DNA from: Phycisphaerae bacterium
GTDB taxonomy: Bacteria; Planctomycetota; Phycisphaerae; Phycisphaerales; SM1A02
Length of the DNA: 46,113 bases
Direction: 5' to 3'
Assembly: GCA_002717655.1 (NCBI GenBank)
Contig: PBAY01000025.1
Span: forward strand, 1-46,113
In this document: one piece after another, positions 15,114 through 24,887 of the stretch
Numbering within the stretch: position 1 is the stretch's first letter
Layout: each line of letters begins with the position of its first letter
Translations under genes and position numbers: made by a program
Notes under the pieces: generated by a model
What the model was told of the DNA's origin: nothing
The model's input: only the letters and a program-made list of their open reading frames with translations
The model's database searches: none

Positions 15114-16451
15114 CTAGCCGCCGCCACTCATTCGGCGAAGCAGATACTTCTGATCATCGATCATCTTCTTGATCTGCTCTTTGGGCGGTACGCCATTCAT
15201 GCGGCACTGATTCGGGACCTTTCTCCACCAGCCAAGCCATGACTGGAAGATCTTGATCCGCTTGTTGATATCAGCGACCGAATTGCCAAGCGTGCTCAGC
15301 TTGTACTGGTCCTTCTGCATTGCTGCCATGAATCGTTCCTTGAGTTCATAGCGCTCGTCGTGCATTTCCTGACCGGTGCCATCAAGTTCCCATTCCTTCA
15401 GCTGCAGAATCTCAGCAAGCTGTTCAGGAGTGTTGGCGGTGCCATACGAGAATCCATACTCTTCCGCTTCGGGGGCATTGAACATCAGGTTCTTGCCTGG
15501 AACGGAGAACATCTTCTCGCCACTCTGATCGGGATACCAGTTCACCTGACCTGTATCAGGATCCTTGGTAGCTGAAAGATAGGTGTCGTGGACCACGAAT
15601 GGCCGACCCCAGTGCTTCGGGCGATTGTGCTCGATGAGGAGGTCTTCAATGGTCTTGATCCACTGCTCGACTTCCGCAGGGTTGGTAAGCATGGTGTTGC
15701 CACGCATGATCGTGATTCCGCCAGTGTGACCATGCTGTTTGAAGATGATCAGGTCACAGCAGAGCGCCGTCCAGGACGCGCCTGAAATGGCATGATCAAT
15801 CCAGGCAACAAGGGTATGACGCTTGCGAGCTTCATCGATTGCCTCCTTGATGATCAAGCCCTCGGCAACGAGGCCGCCACCGGAGTCGATCTCAAGCACG
15901 ATTACCTGACCATCACCTCGAGCATCCGCCTGTGCAGTGATCTTCTCGATTTCCTCAGGGCGGAACTCGATACCTACCGTGCCCGACAGCGGGAGGATGA
16001 AGATCCCCGTGCCATCCTTTCCGGACTTCTTCTGTTCTTCAGTCTTGGGCTGATCTTCCGAAGCGGCAGCAGGCTGCTTGGCTGTTTCCTTCTTTGGCTC
16101 TGGAGTCGAATCCTGATCAGAAGCCTGTGCACCCCCATCGACATCACGACGCTCAAGGGTCTTCAAGCTGGTGATGTAATCAACAAGGATCACCTGAGGA
16201 GCTTCCGCACCTTCAGCAAGAACCTTCAGATAAAGACGATCAATCGCTTCTACACGTCCTGTCAAGGATGGGCGGCTGGCACCACGCTTCCAGTGAACCT
16301 CAACGATGTCACCAATTCGACCGCGCCAGGTGTGCCCTGTCTTGAGTCGAACAGACTGCCGAGCTTCTGCGGCACCATCCTGTGCCTGTACAGGGGCATG
16401 CCCAGCAAGAATCACGAGGCAGGCAATCATCAATGTCACAACAAATCGCAT
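15114..16451 (-). CDS. Secreted ClpP/SppA/NfeD-fold serine protease-like protein
   Basis: The 445-residue product has a signal peptide (MRFVVTLMIACLVILAGHA), then an SH3-like strand-rich domain (RLKTGHTWRGRIGDIVEVHW), a charged linker, and a ClpP/crotonase-fold domain. That domain keeps the oxyanion-type LEIDSGGGL and AISGASWTALCCDL, whose Ser aligns with the catalytic Ser of NfeD-type proteases (my manual alignment with the remembered P. horikoshii NfeD-type protease 1510-N). A Trp/Lys-rich helical C-terminus follows. I start at ATG 16451 because GGAG is 8 nt upstream; the frame opens at 16478. It is probably periplasmic. It is directly downstream of a paralogue with 43 bp between them, so the two are likely an operon. 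Confidence 0.78.
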   Translation of the reverse strand: MRFVVTLMIACLVILAGHAPVQAQDGAAEARQSVRLKTGHTWRGRIGDIVEVHWKRGASRPSLTGRVEAIDRLYLKVLAEGAEAPQVILVDYITSLKTLERRDVDGGAQASDQDSTPEPKKETAKQPAAASEDQPKTEEQKKSGKDGTGIFILPLSGTVGIEFRPEEIEKITAQADARGDGQVIVLEIDSGGGLVAEGLIIKEAIDEARKRHTLVAWIDHAISGASWTALCCDLIIFKQHGHTGGITIMRGNTMLTNPAEVEQWIKTIEDLLIEHNRPKHWGRPFVVHDTYLSATKDPDTGQVNWYPDQSGEKMFSVPGKNLMFNAPEAEEYGFSYGTANTPEQLAEILQLKEWELDGTGQEMHDERYELKERFMAAMQKDQYKLSTLGNSVADINKRIKIFQSWLGWWRKVPNQCRMNGVPPKEQIKKMIDDQKYLLRRMSGGG

Positions 16452-16494
16452 AGCTACTACTCCACTGAGGGGATTCATTTCACAAGTGATTCAA

Positions 16495-17916
16495 TCAGCG
16501 GCTGCCAAGGCCACCACCACCACCGCCACCTCGACCGCTGTTGCCACCGCCGCCTCGACCGCCATTCTTTCGCTGTTCCTTCAGGCGCTCAAGGAGAATT
16601 TCAAGCTGTACAGGAGTGATACGCATCTTTGCCTGTACTTCAGGCCACTTCTTGACAAGAACCAGAAGGCGACGCAGCGAACTCTCAGCCTTGCGGAGAT
16701 TGCCCATGGCATTCGGACCGTTGACTCGTCCCATCCACATCTGGAAATCGGAATAGGCCTTCATCGCCTTTTCCCACGCCGCACGCCAGTCCTCGTGATG
16801 TTTCTGAACCAGCTCGGCTGCGATTCCTTCTACAACCTGATATTGACGCTCTCCTAGGAGCACTGCCAGATCGTCAAGTGTTTCGGCCGTGCCGTCTGAG
16901 AGGCAGAAATCTTCGCACTGCCAGGCTTCAAGCATGGCTGCAGCCTTGTCACTTGGATCGATGATCTTGTCGCCATTCGTCGTGGCACGCCACCATGGCT
17001 TTCGTCCCATCCAGGAAACACTGAGCTTCTTTTCAGGCTTGGCCATCGCTTCAATGAGTTTGTCACGGGATTCATTCGGATCATCAGGATCAATGCCGTA
17101 GTCCGTAATACCCTTGAGCCAGCCGAATGCCGCATCGCCGAACTTGGCCGCGACATGGGCATCTCCCGCTGCATTTCGATACATGCGGACGTAGGCATCC
17201 ATTCCACCAAGTTTGGCATCAGGTGACATGTACATGTCAGGCCAGGCCATGGCAAGAACCGAACTTGATCCGACTGCATTCTTGACCCAGATGACCTGTT
17301 CGATATCTCGCGGAAGATCATCATTGAACATCAATCGGATGTCCTGCATGTTCTTCTTGTCCCAGTCGTTGCGCTCCTGGGGCTTGTACTCACCTTCGAT
17401 GATGTCCACGGCACCTTCAGAAAAGACATCTTCGATGTCACTGCTCGTAAGCTCCAGAATGACGACATCTGGCCGCTGTTGCTTGATGTCTTCGATGATC
17501 TCCTCATAGATCCTCGCCGTGATGTCCGTGCCAATCTGTCCCTTGAATGGGACTACATAGAATGAGGTCGCGGAACTGGATCTGGACGGCTTTGATTCTT
17601 CCTTGCCTTCAGCGTTCGTATCGTTCCCGCTGTCTGCTGGAGTGTCCGCAACAGGCTGATCCTGCTCTGCTGCAACAGGCTGGACATTGCGCTCGATCTT
17701 CTCAATCGCGGACTTTGGAAGTCGTATGTTGGTCTTGATTCCCAATGAAGGATCTTCGTATCGGAAGATGATCTGTCGCTCAGTTTCGCCGACGATCTCT
17801 CCACGAAGAACGCGGCCATCAGAGGTATGAATCACATCTTCAGCAGCAGCCAGACTCGTCAAGACGAACACTGACAGAAGGCTGAGCAGTACGGGGATCA
17901 AGATACGTCCAGTCAC
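16495..17916 (-). CDS. Secreted ClpP-fold paralogue, probably catalytically dead
   Basis: The 473-residue product has the same plan as the gene after it: signal peptide, SH3-like domain (VIHTSDGRVLRGEIVGE), acidic linker, ClpP-like domain (FYVVPFKGQIGTDITARIYE, then AVGSSSVLAMAWPDMYMSPD), helical C-terminus, and a Gly-rich tail. The Gly-Gly-Gly oxyanion loop of the partner is replaced by TSSDIED, and the position of its catalytic Ser appears to be Gly, so I read it as a pseudoprotease or scaffold. The start is GTG 17916, with GGAG 8 nt upstream, giving a clean signal peptide; the frame opens at 17961. TATACT (rc of 18035-18040) may be its -10 box. Confidence 0.75.
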   Translation of the reverse strand: MTGRILIPVLLSLLSVFVLTSLAAAEDVIHTSDGRVLRGEIVGETERQIIFRYEDPSLGIKTNIRLPKSAIEKIERNVQPVAAEQDQPVADTPADSGNDTNAEGKEESKPSRSSSATSFYVVPFKGQIGTDITARIYEEIIEDIKQQRPDVVILELTSSDIEDVFSEGAVDIIEGEYKPQERNDWDKKNMQDIRLMFNDDLPRDIEQVIWVKNAVGSSSVLAMAWPDMYMSPDAKLGGMDAYVRMYRNAAGDAHVAAKFGDAAFGWLKGITDYGIDPDDPNESRDKLIEAMAKPEKKLSVSWMGRKPWWRATTNGDKIIDPSDKAAAMLEAWQCEDFCLSDGTAETLDDLAVLLGERQYQVVEGIAAELVQKHHEDWRAAWEKAMKAYSDFQMWMGRVNGPNAMGNLRKAESSLRRLLVLVKKWPEVQAKMRITPVQLEILLERLKEQRKNGGRGGGGNSGRGGGGGGGLGSR

Positions 17917-18133
17917 GGCAAATTCTCCAAGTACGACGCCGCCAAGACCATGACAGTCCACCCCGAGGGAGGTACAGCCATGAAATGAACCTGAGGCCGT
18001 TCACAGAGGGCGACCTGAGGAGTAGTTACGCTTCAGTATAGGGCCTGAAAGGCCAATGGCGGCCAGAATCGGCCCTGAAGACGTTCCCAATGGGAATGCG
18101 TAACCCAATGAGCCGCTTCAGGGATAAACCGAG

Positions 18134-19369
18134 CTAATTCTCGAATAAATCTCGTGCCAGAGCCAGGGCTTCCTCAGGGGACCCGATCCGGCCCTCCAGC
18201 TGAGCGTCATAGACCGAATCGATGACACGCGTAAATTCAGGGCTTGGAGCGAATCCAGCTTCAATGAGTACTGCTCCGGAAAGCCAGGCTGCCGGAGCCA
18301 TCTCACCTTCAGAAGCCAGTTCAGCAATGCGATTCCTTACTTCAGTGGCCAGTTCAGGCTCTTCAACAGCCACCAGTTCAACCGCCGCTGAGAACCAGGG
18401 AAGAACCGCCAACCTCTTCTGAGCCGCGACTCCGAGGCTCTGCCAGTTGTCAAGAATCTGCCTGTGCAACTTCAGGATTGACTCAAGACCCGAGCGGTCA
18501 TCGTTCGAAAGCATCAATGATTCCCGCCACTGATCAACGAGTGCGCTGATCTCACCCACCCCACGGTCAACCGCCCAGGATGCCAACGCTTTCGGGTAGG
18601 CAATCCGGTCGAGCTCGGATGGCAATGCGGCAAGATGCCGATGTCCTTCAGGAGCACCCCGATCATCACCCAGAACCATGGTTGACAATCCCAACTCGTC
18701 TAGAAGATCGGCCGACCTGGCCCTGCTCTTCCCCAGCAACATTCTCCGGATCTCGTCCCCAATACGCTCGCGGGAGATGCTTGCAAGTTGATCTGCATTC
18801 GCCTGTATGGCTGAAGCGGTCTGTGGTTCGATTTCAAACTGCAATCGAGAGGCGAATCGAACCGCCCTCAGCATTCGGAGATGGTCTTCATCGAATCGGG
18901 CAACTGGATCACCGATGGCTCGAATGATCCCTCCTTCGAGATCCTTTGCTCCGTCATGAAAATCGATCAGTACTTCCTTGACCGGATCCCAGAACATGCC
19001 GTTGATGGTGAAGTCTCTTCTGGCAGCATCCTCTTCGATCGTGGCGAACGTCACATGATCAGGTCGTCGATGATCGCTGTATGGGCCCTCAGTCCTGAAG
19101 GTGGCTACCTGTATCGGCCATCCATGCCTTCGGACCAGATTGACTCCAAATGATTCCCCGACTCCATACGCATGGGCGAAGACGGCTTTCACCTGCTCCG
19201 TAGTCGCCGAAGTGGCTACATCAAAATCCTCTGCATCAAGACCAATCAGCTGATCGCGTACGCAACCACCAGCAAAGACCGCCTCATGGCCCGCCTCCTG
19301 CAGCGCGCGAACGACCTCACATGCCGCATCCTCAGCACGCCCTCGACCTTGAATCGACTCAAAGCCCAT
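18134..19369 (-). CDS. cca: CCA tRNA nucleotidyltransferase / poly(A) polymerase family
   Basis: Class II nucleotidyltransferase that adds or repairs the tRNA 3' CCA end. The 411-residue product shows VFAGGCVRDQLIGLDAEDFD (the metal-binding GGxVRD and DxD), RRDFTINGMFWD, the RMLRAVRFASRLQFEI motif, and ISRERIGDEIRRML. The C-terminal half is helical and less conserved. I start at ATG 19369 (MGFESIQG); the frame continues far upstream inside rsmD. The start lies 11 nt inside the end of rsmD, so the two are coupled. The tRNA-Gly gene in this window lacks an encoded CCA, which fits a need for this enzyme. Confidence 0.92.
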   Translation of the reverse strand: MGFESIQGRGRAEDAACEVVRALQEAGHEAVFAGGCVRDQLIGLDAEDFDVATSATTEQVKAVFAHAYGVGESFGVNLVRRHGWPIQVATFRTEGPYSDHRRPDHVTFATIEEDAARRDFTINGMFWDPVKEVLIDFHDGAKDLEGGIIRAIGDPVARFDEDHLRMLRAVRFASRLQFEIEPQTASAIQANADQLASISRERIGDEIRRMLLGKSRARSADLLDELGLSTMVLGDDRGAPEGHRHLAALPSELDRIAYPKALASWAVDRGVGEISALVDQWRESLMLSNDDRSGLESILKLHRQILDNWQSLGVAAQKRLAVLPWFSAAVELVAVEEPELATEVRNRIAELASEGEMAPAAWLSGAVLIEAGFAPSPEFTRVIDSVYDAQLEGRIGSPEEALALARDLFEN

Positions 19370-19973
19370 GTTGGTCCTCGTTCTCCGGGGCAGCAGTCTG
19401 CTCCGGGCCATAAAGCATGACTTCATGATTCTTCCGATGCCGATGAGCCTCGGGCCCTGCAAGGCCTTCGATCCGAAGATCAACCTCATTTGGATCCACG
19501 GGGGTTCGAAGCACGATGATTGCATCTTCAGCCAACAGCGGCGCCAGACGCTGTACCTGCTCAAGCACTCTGTTGCGTGTATTTTCGGCTTCCATCATCT
19601 TGAATGGCGGATCCACGAATGCCACCCTGATCGGGCGAGGTGCCCTGAGGATCGCGACTGAACCCAGCGCATCTCCGCAAAGAAGATCTGCACGATCGCC
19701 ACAGCCCAGCATCTCTACATTGGATTCAAGGAGCTTGAAGATTCTTCGATCCTGCTCCACCATCAACACTCGCTCTGCACCGCGGCTGAGGGACTCCAGC
19801 CCCATCGACCCGACCCCGGCGAACAGATCAAGCACGTTCGCACCCTCGATATGCCCACGAAGAATGTTGAAGACCGACTCCTTCACACGGTGCGCATAGG
19901 GCCGTGTATGTCGGGCGTCCTCAGGCGTCTTCAATTGACGCGATCTATATTGGCCTGCGATGATTCGTATCAT
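19359..19973 (-). CDS. rsmD: 16S rRNA (guanine966-N2)-methyltransferase RsmD
   Basis: The 204-residue product has the family start MIRIIAGQYRSRQLKTP, TRPYAHRVKESVFNIL, the SAM motif VLDLFAGVGSMGLE, and the catalytic FVDPPF. It methylates G966 of 16S rRNA during 30S assembly. I choose ATG 19973 because it gives the canonical N-terminus and because a promoter, TTGACG-17-GATGCT, ends 7 nt upstream; longer starts at 19985 and 20009 exist. It overlaps cca by 11 nt. It diverges from the hydrolase/trpB pair. Confidence 0.92.
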   Translation of the reverse strand: MIRIIAGQYRSRQLKTPEDARHTRPYAHRVKESVFNILRGHIEGANVLDLFAGVGSMGLESLSRGAERVLMVEQDRRIFKLLESNVEMLGCGDRADLLCGDALGSVAILRAPRPIRVAFVDPPFKMMEAENTRNRVLEQVQRLAPLLAEDAIIVLRTPVDPNEVDLRIEGLAGPEAHRHRKNHEVMLYGPEQTAAPENEDQHGL

Positions 19974-19980
19974 CACTAAG

Positions 19981-20009
19981 AGCATCGCCCTGTAAACGAG
20001 TTCCGTCAA
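19981..20009 (-). promoter_or_regulatory. Promoter of rsmD-cca with -10 box 7 nt from ATG
   Basis: On the minus strand, TTGACG (20009-20004), 17 nt, GATGCT (19986-19981), then 7 nt to the ATG at 19973. The -35 is a 5/6 match. The spacing predicts a leaderless message and supports the short RsmD start. Confidence 0.55.
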
Positions 20010-20021
20010 CGCCTCAGGCCC

Positions 20022-20822
20022 GTGACTTCAAGATTCGACCAACTTCCTTCCGCCCTGCGTCGCCATGGCTACCTCGACCGCCTTGGCAGCACTGGAGTCC
20101 CGGCACTTCTCGTGCCTGCCGAGTCCGGGCTGCCGCATGGTCCGCTGGTGATCTGGCTTCATGGACGTACGGCCTACAAGGAATTGGATCCTGGACGCTA
20201 CTTGAGGCTCATAAGAAGTGGTATTTCAGTCTGCGCGGTGGATCTACCGGGTCACGGGGAGCGAAGCAGCCCTCAGTTGCAGGAGTCAGCTCAGGTACTG
20301 GATGTCGTGCTTCAGATGGTGCAGGAACTCGATGACGTCACTGAAGCTGCCGTTGAAAGGCTCAACGCGGATCCAAATCGAATTGGAGTCGGAGGCATGT
20401 CAGCAGGAGGCATGGCAACCCTGGCCCGACTCTGCAGGCCCCACCGTTATGCCGCATGCTCAGTAGAGGCCACGACCGGAAACTGGGCCGCCCAGACAAC
20501 ACTGCCCATGCTCGAGGCTTCTGAAGCAGATCGCATTGCTGAGGCTGATCCGATCAGACATCTGGGGAATTGGCGAGAAATTCCACTCCAGGCCTTCCAT
20601 ACTCGAGCAGATGAATGGGTTCCCTATCAGGCTCAGAATGAATTCATTGAGCGTTTGCGAAGAAATTATCACGACCCGAATGCCATTGAGTTCGTAACAT
20701 TCCAGAAGACCGGTGCACTGCACGAACATGCAGGATTCGGCCGATACTCGGCAGATGTCAAGGAACAACAACGCCACTTCTTCTGCCAGCACCTGCTTGA
20801 TGGAGACAAGGACAAGACATGA
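20022..20822 (+). CDS. Alpha/beta hydrolase upstream of trpB
   Basis: The 266-residue cytosolic protein of the alpha/beta hydrolase fold has the oxyanion segment [11 protein letters not shown], the strand [13 protein letters not shown], and the nucleophile elbow [11 protein letters not shown]. Acid and His candidates are DEWVPY and LHEHAGF near the C-terminus. It resembles dienelactone hydrolase/prolyl-oligopeptidase-like esterases. The start is GTG 20022. Its stop overlaps the trpB start by 4 nt (ATGA), so it is co-translated with trpB; a link to tryptophan synthesis is not evident. Substrate unknown. Confidence 0.82.
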   Translation: MTSRFDQLPSALRRHGYLDRLGSTGVPALLVPAESGLPHGPLVIWLHGRTAYKELDPGRYLRLIRSGISVCAVDLPGHGERSSPQLQESAQVLDVVLQMVQELDDVTEAAVERLNADPNRIGVGGMSAGGMATLARLCRPHRYAACSVEATTGNWAAQTTLPMLEASEADRIAEADPIRHLGNWREIPLQAFHTRADEWVPYQAQNEFIERLRRNYHDPNAIEFVTFQKTGALHEHAGFGRYSADVKEQQRHFFCQHLLDGDKDKT

Positions 20823-22036
20823 GTCTGCTTCCTACACAACCTGATTCCTCAGGAGCCTTCGGTGATTTTGGTGGACGATATGTCCCCGAAACCATCATTG
20901 CGGCACTCGACCAGCTTGAGCAGGAATGGAACGCCTCAAGATCGGACGATCAGTTCCAGCTGGAACTCGCTGCCCTTCTCAAGGACTACGTCGGCCGATC
21001 AACTCCCATCACCTTCTGCCCGAATCTCACGTCTGATATCGGTGGTGCTGCGATCTGGCTGAAGCGTGAGGATCTAGCCCATACCGGCGCCCACAAGATC
21101 AACAACACGATCGCTCAGGCGTTGCTGGCCATTCGCATGGGCAAGAAACGAATCATCGCCGAAACCGGAGCCGGCCAGCACGGTGTTGCCACGGCAACAG
21201 CCTGCGCTCGCTTCGGCCTTGAATGCGAAGTCTACATGGGTGCTGAAGATGTCCGACGACAGGCCTTGAACGTCTTCCGGATGAAACTGATGGGCGCCAA
21301 GGTCCATGTTGTCGAAGATGGCTCACGAACACTGAAGGATGCGACAAACGCAGCCATGCGTGACTGGATGGGATCCGTCGAACATACGCACTACATCATC
21401 GGCTCTGTTGTTGGCCCCCACCCGTTTCCAGCGATGGTCCGAGATTTCCAATCAGTCATCGGTCGCGAGACAATCAGCCAATCTCTCGAGACCATCGGGA
21501 AGTTGCCTGATTGCGTAGTCGCCTGCGTAGGCGGCGGATCCAATGCGGCCGGTATTTTCCATCCGTTTCTGGAACACCCTGAAGTCGAACTGATCGGAAT
21601 CGAAGCAGGTGGTCGAGGAGAAGGCGAGGGAGATCATGCCGCCACGATGAGCCATGGTGCACCAGGTGTACTCCATGGCTCTCGAAGCTATGTGCTTCAA
21701 GACAGCGATGGCCAGACCTCCACGGTCCACTCCTGTTCAGCTGGTCTGGATTATCCCGGTGTCGGGCCAGAACATGCTGCCTGGCATGTTTCAGGTCAGG
21801 TCACCTATCGATCCGTCACCGATGAAGCTGCGCTCAAAGCCTTCTGCCAACTCTCGGAACGAGAAGGGATCATGCCTGCTCTTGAGACCTCGCATGCTCT
21901 GGCTGCAGCTGTTGAACTCGCAGCAGGCAGATCATCAGATGAGGTTCTCATGGTCAATCTTTCAGGCCGCGGTGACAAGGATGTGACCGAAGCACAGCGG
22001 CTTCTGGAAGATCATGACATGCTGCCCGGCAGTTGA
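20819..22036 (+). CDS. trpB: Tryptophan synthase beta chain
   Basis: PLP enzyme joining indole and serine to make tryptophan. The 405-residue product shows the N-terminal [14 protein letters not shown], the PLP lysine in HTGAHKINN (Lys 93), [13 protein letters not shown], the phosphate-binding GGGSNAAG, and C-terminal [10 protein letters not shown]. It is of the standard TrpB1 type that partners TrpA, yet trpA is not adjacent. The start overlaps the preceding hydrolase gene by 4 nt. It ends 4 bp before the convergent S41 protease gene. Confidence 0.96.
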   Translation: MSLLPTQPDSSGAFGDFGGRYVPETIIAALDQLEQEWNASRSDDQFQLELAALLKDYVGRSTPITFCPNLTSDIGGAAIWLKREDLAHTGAHKINNTIAQALLAIRMGKKRIIAETGAGQHGVATATACARFGLECEVYMGAEDVRRQALNVFRMKLMGAKVHVVEDGSRTLKDATNAAMRDWMGSVEHTHYIIGSVVGPHPFPAMVRDFQSVIGRETISQSLETIGKLPDCVVACVGGGSNAAGIFHPFLEHPEVELIGIEAGGRGEGEGDHAATMSHGAPGVLHGSRSYVLQDSDGQTSTVHSCSAGLDYPGVGPEHAAWHVSGQVTYRSVTDEAALKAFCQLSEREGIMPALETSHALAAAVELAAGRSSDEVLMVNLSGRGDKDVTEAQRLLEDHDMLPGS

Positions 22037-22040
22037 TCCT

Positions 22041-24347
22041 TCAACGTGAATCGGCCATGGTGGCATGATCGCCATACGCTCTGGCTTGCAGCAGAATCAG
22101 GGCCGTATGCAACTGTGGATCAAGGCCGTCTTCAAGAAGCGTCTCGATTTCAGGCGCTGTCCATGCGCCTGATTCTTCTTCATTCCAGTCGCTTGGCGCC
22201 TGCTGAAGTTCAGCCCACCGCTGAATCTTGATTGATTCCACGATCTGTTCTGGAGTCATCCCGACGATCAGATCAGGCTCGACGCCCCAGTCGGATTTGC
22301 CCTGAACCTTGTGAACCATGCGACCCGCCGTAACGCCATCTGCCGATGGAAGTCGGTAGTACTGAGTCGTCAGCTTCAACTTGGCATTGTCAGTGATTGG
22401 ATGGACCGTCTGCACTGATCCCTTGCCAAAGCTTCGAGCGCCGACCACGATGGCCGCATCATGGGCCTGGAGGCAACCGGCAACGATTTCACTGGCGCTC
22501 GCAGAACCATTGTTGATCAGAACCACCACGGGTGTGCCGGCCAGATATGCCTTGCGCTTTCTCGCCGTTGCATAGAAGCTCGCTTCACCGAAGCGGTCTT
22601 CTCCTGAAACAATACGCCCTTCATCGACAAAGAGATTGCTGACATTCACTGCAGTCTCAAGGAGACCGCCTGGATTATGCCTCAAGTCGAGTATCAGGCC
22701 AGAAGGCATGCCACGTTCACTTCGCATGGCACTTATTGCCCCGAGAAGATCGCCATAGGTCTGCTGGTCGAATCCAGTCATTCTGATGTAACCGATTCGC
22801 TCATCAGAATCGATGAACCAGTTCCAATCAGGATTTCCTTCCTCGTCGAGACCACGCAGATCCCAACCTTTGACCGTATGCATTCGAATGCGATCGCGGA
22901 CAATTTTGAATTCGAGGCGTGATTCCTCATTCTGACGCTGGATACCAAGTGTTACATCCGTTCCCTGGGGTCCGGTGATTTCACGCACGGCATCTCGAAG
23001 AGACCATCCACTCGTGGTTTCTCCATCAACATCAAGCACAATGTCGCCTGACTGGATGCCAGCGAGATTGGCCGGCTTGCCTTCCAGTGGGCTGACGATT
23101 CGAATCTCGCCCAGTTCTGTTTCCTCGATGTACACGCCGATGCCGATGAATTCACCCTGCATCTGCCTGTTGAAGTCCTCGATGTCATAAGGCCAGATCA
23201 CTTCAGTGAAGCGGTCAAGCTCGTCCATGGCTCCATCACCGAACTCTCTCCAGATGACTGAATCCGGCAGCTTGACGGTCTGTGCATTGAGTTCTGAGAT
23301 TCGATCGATGACTTCCCGACCAACATGCCTGGACACACTCGACTTCTTTCCGAGCGAGTCAAAGGCAATCTTCATTTCACGATCAATCATCTCGAGCCCA
23401 CTTGACCATGCCTGCGTAGCAGCCGGGTCGCTCAGGCCCGGGAATGTTTCATTGATCATTGGGGTGACTGCCAATGACTGCAAGGCGTCGATGCCTCCGC
23501 TCATCAGCGGCTCCCACCCCTGGGAATTGATGTGTTCAGGAGCCGCTGTATCAAGAACGCTGCGAAGGATGTCGACACGGACACCACCGACCTCTTGTCT
23601 CCAACGATCGGCCAACGCAGGGTTGAAGGCGCGAATATCAGCCACGTCATCACCTCGAGCCACCGCTCGTTCGCGGTACATCTCATAGAAACGCTCTGGC
23701 TCATAACGACGCAGCAATTGAAGCTGGGTCGCAATCTCCTCATGGCGATTGTCGTAGACCTGAAACTCTGCAAGGCGATCCGTGTCCTCATAAGCAGTCT
23801 TCAGCATGAACAGGATCTCCTGAGCCTGCATCAGATCACCACTTTCAATCAGACCTTCGACTTGAGCTGCAGCCTTGTTGACCGCCATCCTGACATCCTT
23901 GTGCTCCAGTGCAAGATCAAACTCCTGCAGAAGTTCCTGATAGGCCACGGCATGCTTCAACGATTCAGTCAGATTGCCCTGCTCGTAGGACTCGCGCAAC
24001 GACGCGAGGGCCTCTGAGCGAGCCTCACTCAACTCGGCTGCTGCATGAGCCTGAGTTCGCTGCCATTGTCCAAGTCGATCGCGGTATCCATCCGCTTGCT
24101 TCGTGTCGGCCAGAGGTGCCGGGGGAACAGCAATGAGATCCTTCAATCGAAGTGAATCACCATCCAGGCCAGCCGTCCAGACTGAATCAGCCCAATCATC
24201 AAGGGTCAGAATCTCCGCCTGATCTGCTGGTAACAGTGCCTGCGTATCGGCATGTACGACTACGGAGGTGACGACAAGCGTTCCTACTGCAAGTCCGATC
24301 CGGCCCAGGCGTGCACAGTCTTGAAGGCGATAAGTCATTGGCTGCAT
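22041..24347 (-). CDS. C-terminal processing peptidase (S41) with PDZ domain
   Basis: The 768-residue product has a short N-terminal hydrophobic signal, a long charged helical region (about 40-260), a PDZ domain (about 400-480, GIGVYIEETELGEIRIVSPL, with GD(I)VLDVDG), and an S41 protease domain: GLILDLRHNPGGLL, then NNGSASASEIVAG with the likely nucleophile Ser 617, and SFGKGSVQ with Lys 642. Such proteases trim exported proteins in the periplasm. The N-terminal helical part is longer than in the simplest CtpA and closer to Prc-like layouts. An AAAGAAAG stretch precedes the ATG. A hairpin lies in its leader. Confidence 0.88.
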   Translation of the reverse strand: MQPMTYRLQDCARLGRIGLAVGTLVVTSVVVHADTQALLPADQAEILTLDDWADSVWTAGLDGDSLRLKDLIAVPPAPLADTKQADGYRDRLGQWQRTQAHAAAELSEARSEALASLRESYEQGNLTESLKHAVAYQELLQEFDLALEHKDVRMAVNKAAAQVEGLIESGDLMQAQEILFMLKTAYEDTDRLAEFQVYDNRHEEIATQLQLLRRYEPERFYEMYRERAVARGDDVADIRAFNPALADRWRQEVGGVRVDILRSVLDTAAPEHINSQGWEPLMSGGIDALQSLAVTPMINETFPGLSDPAATQAWSSGLEMIDREMKIAFDSLGKKSSVSRHVGREVIDRISELNAQTVKLPDSVIWREFGDGAMDELDRFTEVIWPYDIEDFNRQMQGEFIGIGVYIEETELGEIRIVSPLEGKPANLAGIQSGDIVLDVDGETTSGWSLRDAVREITGPQGTDVTLGIQRQNEESRLEFKIVRDRIRMHTVKGWDLRGLDEEGNPDWNWFIDSDERIGYIRMTGFDQQTYGDLLGAISAMRSERGMPSGLILDLRHNPGGLLETAVNVSNLFVDEGRIVSGEDRFGEASFYATARKRKAYLAGTPVVVLINNGSASASEIVAGCLQAHDAAIVVGARSFGKGSVQTVHPITDNAKLKLTTQYYRLPSADGVTAGRMVHKVQGKSDWGVEPDLIVGMTPEQIVESIKIQRWAELQQAPSDWNEEESGAWTAPEIETLLEDGLDPQLHTALILLQARAYGDHATMADSR

Positions 24348-24366
24348 CTTCTTTCTTTAGTTCTCT

Positions 24367-24387
24367 GGACATGCGGTTTTCATGTCC
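24367..24387 (-). other. Hairpin in the leader of the S41 protease gene
   Basis: GGACATG and CATGTCC form a perfect 7-bp stem around a 7-nt loop, about 20 nt upstream of the start codon. The 259-bp gap around it (24348-24606) has no other gene I can support. Confidence 0.4.
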
Positions 24388-24594
24388 CTCATCAAAGCTC
24401 AATTGCCATTAAGGGGGCCTCAGTACCCCCAGGACGCGATATCGCCCATTTCTGGCATCTGAGACAGCGGGTGGATCGGCTGGTTCACAACCCCGCTTAA
24501 GTGAATCCTTGACCTTCGTGGAAGAGGCAGGACCATGACAGCCATACGACCCATCCCCTTTGGCAGTTCGGCGGGCTTGGCCATCACGGGGCGC

Positions 24595-24600
24595 TATACT
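24595..24600 (+). promoter_or_regulatory. -10 box 6 nt before a small membrane protein gene (leaderless pattern)
   Basis: A consensus-like TATACT is followed by 6 nt and the ATG at 24607. No Shine-Dalgarno sequence and no clear -35 are present. Confidence 0.5.
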
Positions 24601-24606
24601 CAGCGC

Positions 24607-24885
24607 ATGTCCATCTTGCTGGCGTTGAGCCCGATCCAGCCCGATTCGCCCTCATCAGAAATGCCAATGCTGCTCTTCATGGTGGCAATCGCAGGACTAC
24701 TGGGACTGCTTTGCTTTGTCATCGTGCTCTGGTCATACCGGAGAATGAAGGCAGGACTCCTCAATCGAAATGCAGCCCTTGGCGCGCGCCGGGAATTCAA
24801 ACAGCCGATTGATGCCTGGTCCGAGGCTGGCCGTCGAATGGACGGAATCGATCCAAAACCATGGATTGATGAAGACGAAGTCTGA
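24607..24885 (+). CDS. Small single-span membrane protein, unknown function
   Basis: The 92-residue product has one central transmembrane helix (MLLFMVAIAGLLGLLCFVIV, then a Tyr/Arg-rich stop-transfer) and a charged C-terminal tail ending in acidic residues. I start at ATG 24607 because TATACT lies 6 nt upstream; the frame is open to 24535. Its stop is 2 bp from the stop of the convergent TPR lipoprotein. No family recognised. The membrane topology and the placement of the gene support its being real. Confidence 0.6.
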   Translation: MSILLALSPIQPDSPSSEMPMLLFMVAIAGLLGLLCFVIVLWSYRRMKAGLLNRNAALGARREFKQPIDAWSEAGRRMDGIDPKPWIDEDEV

Positions 24886-24887
24886 CC

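Noticed and set aside
20819..22036. Tryptophan operon
   Set aside because: Only trpB is present, with a hydrolase upstream and a convergent protease downstream. No other trp gene lies in the window.
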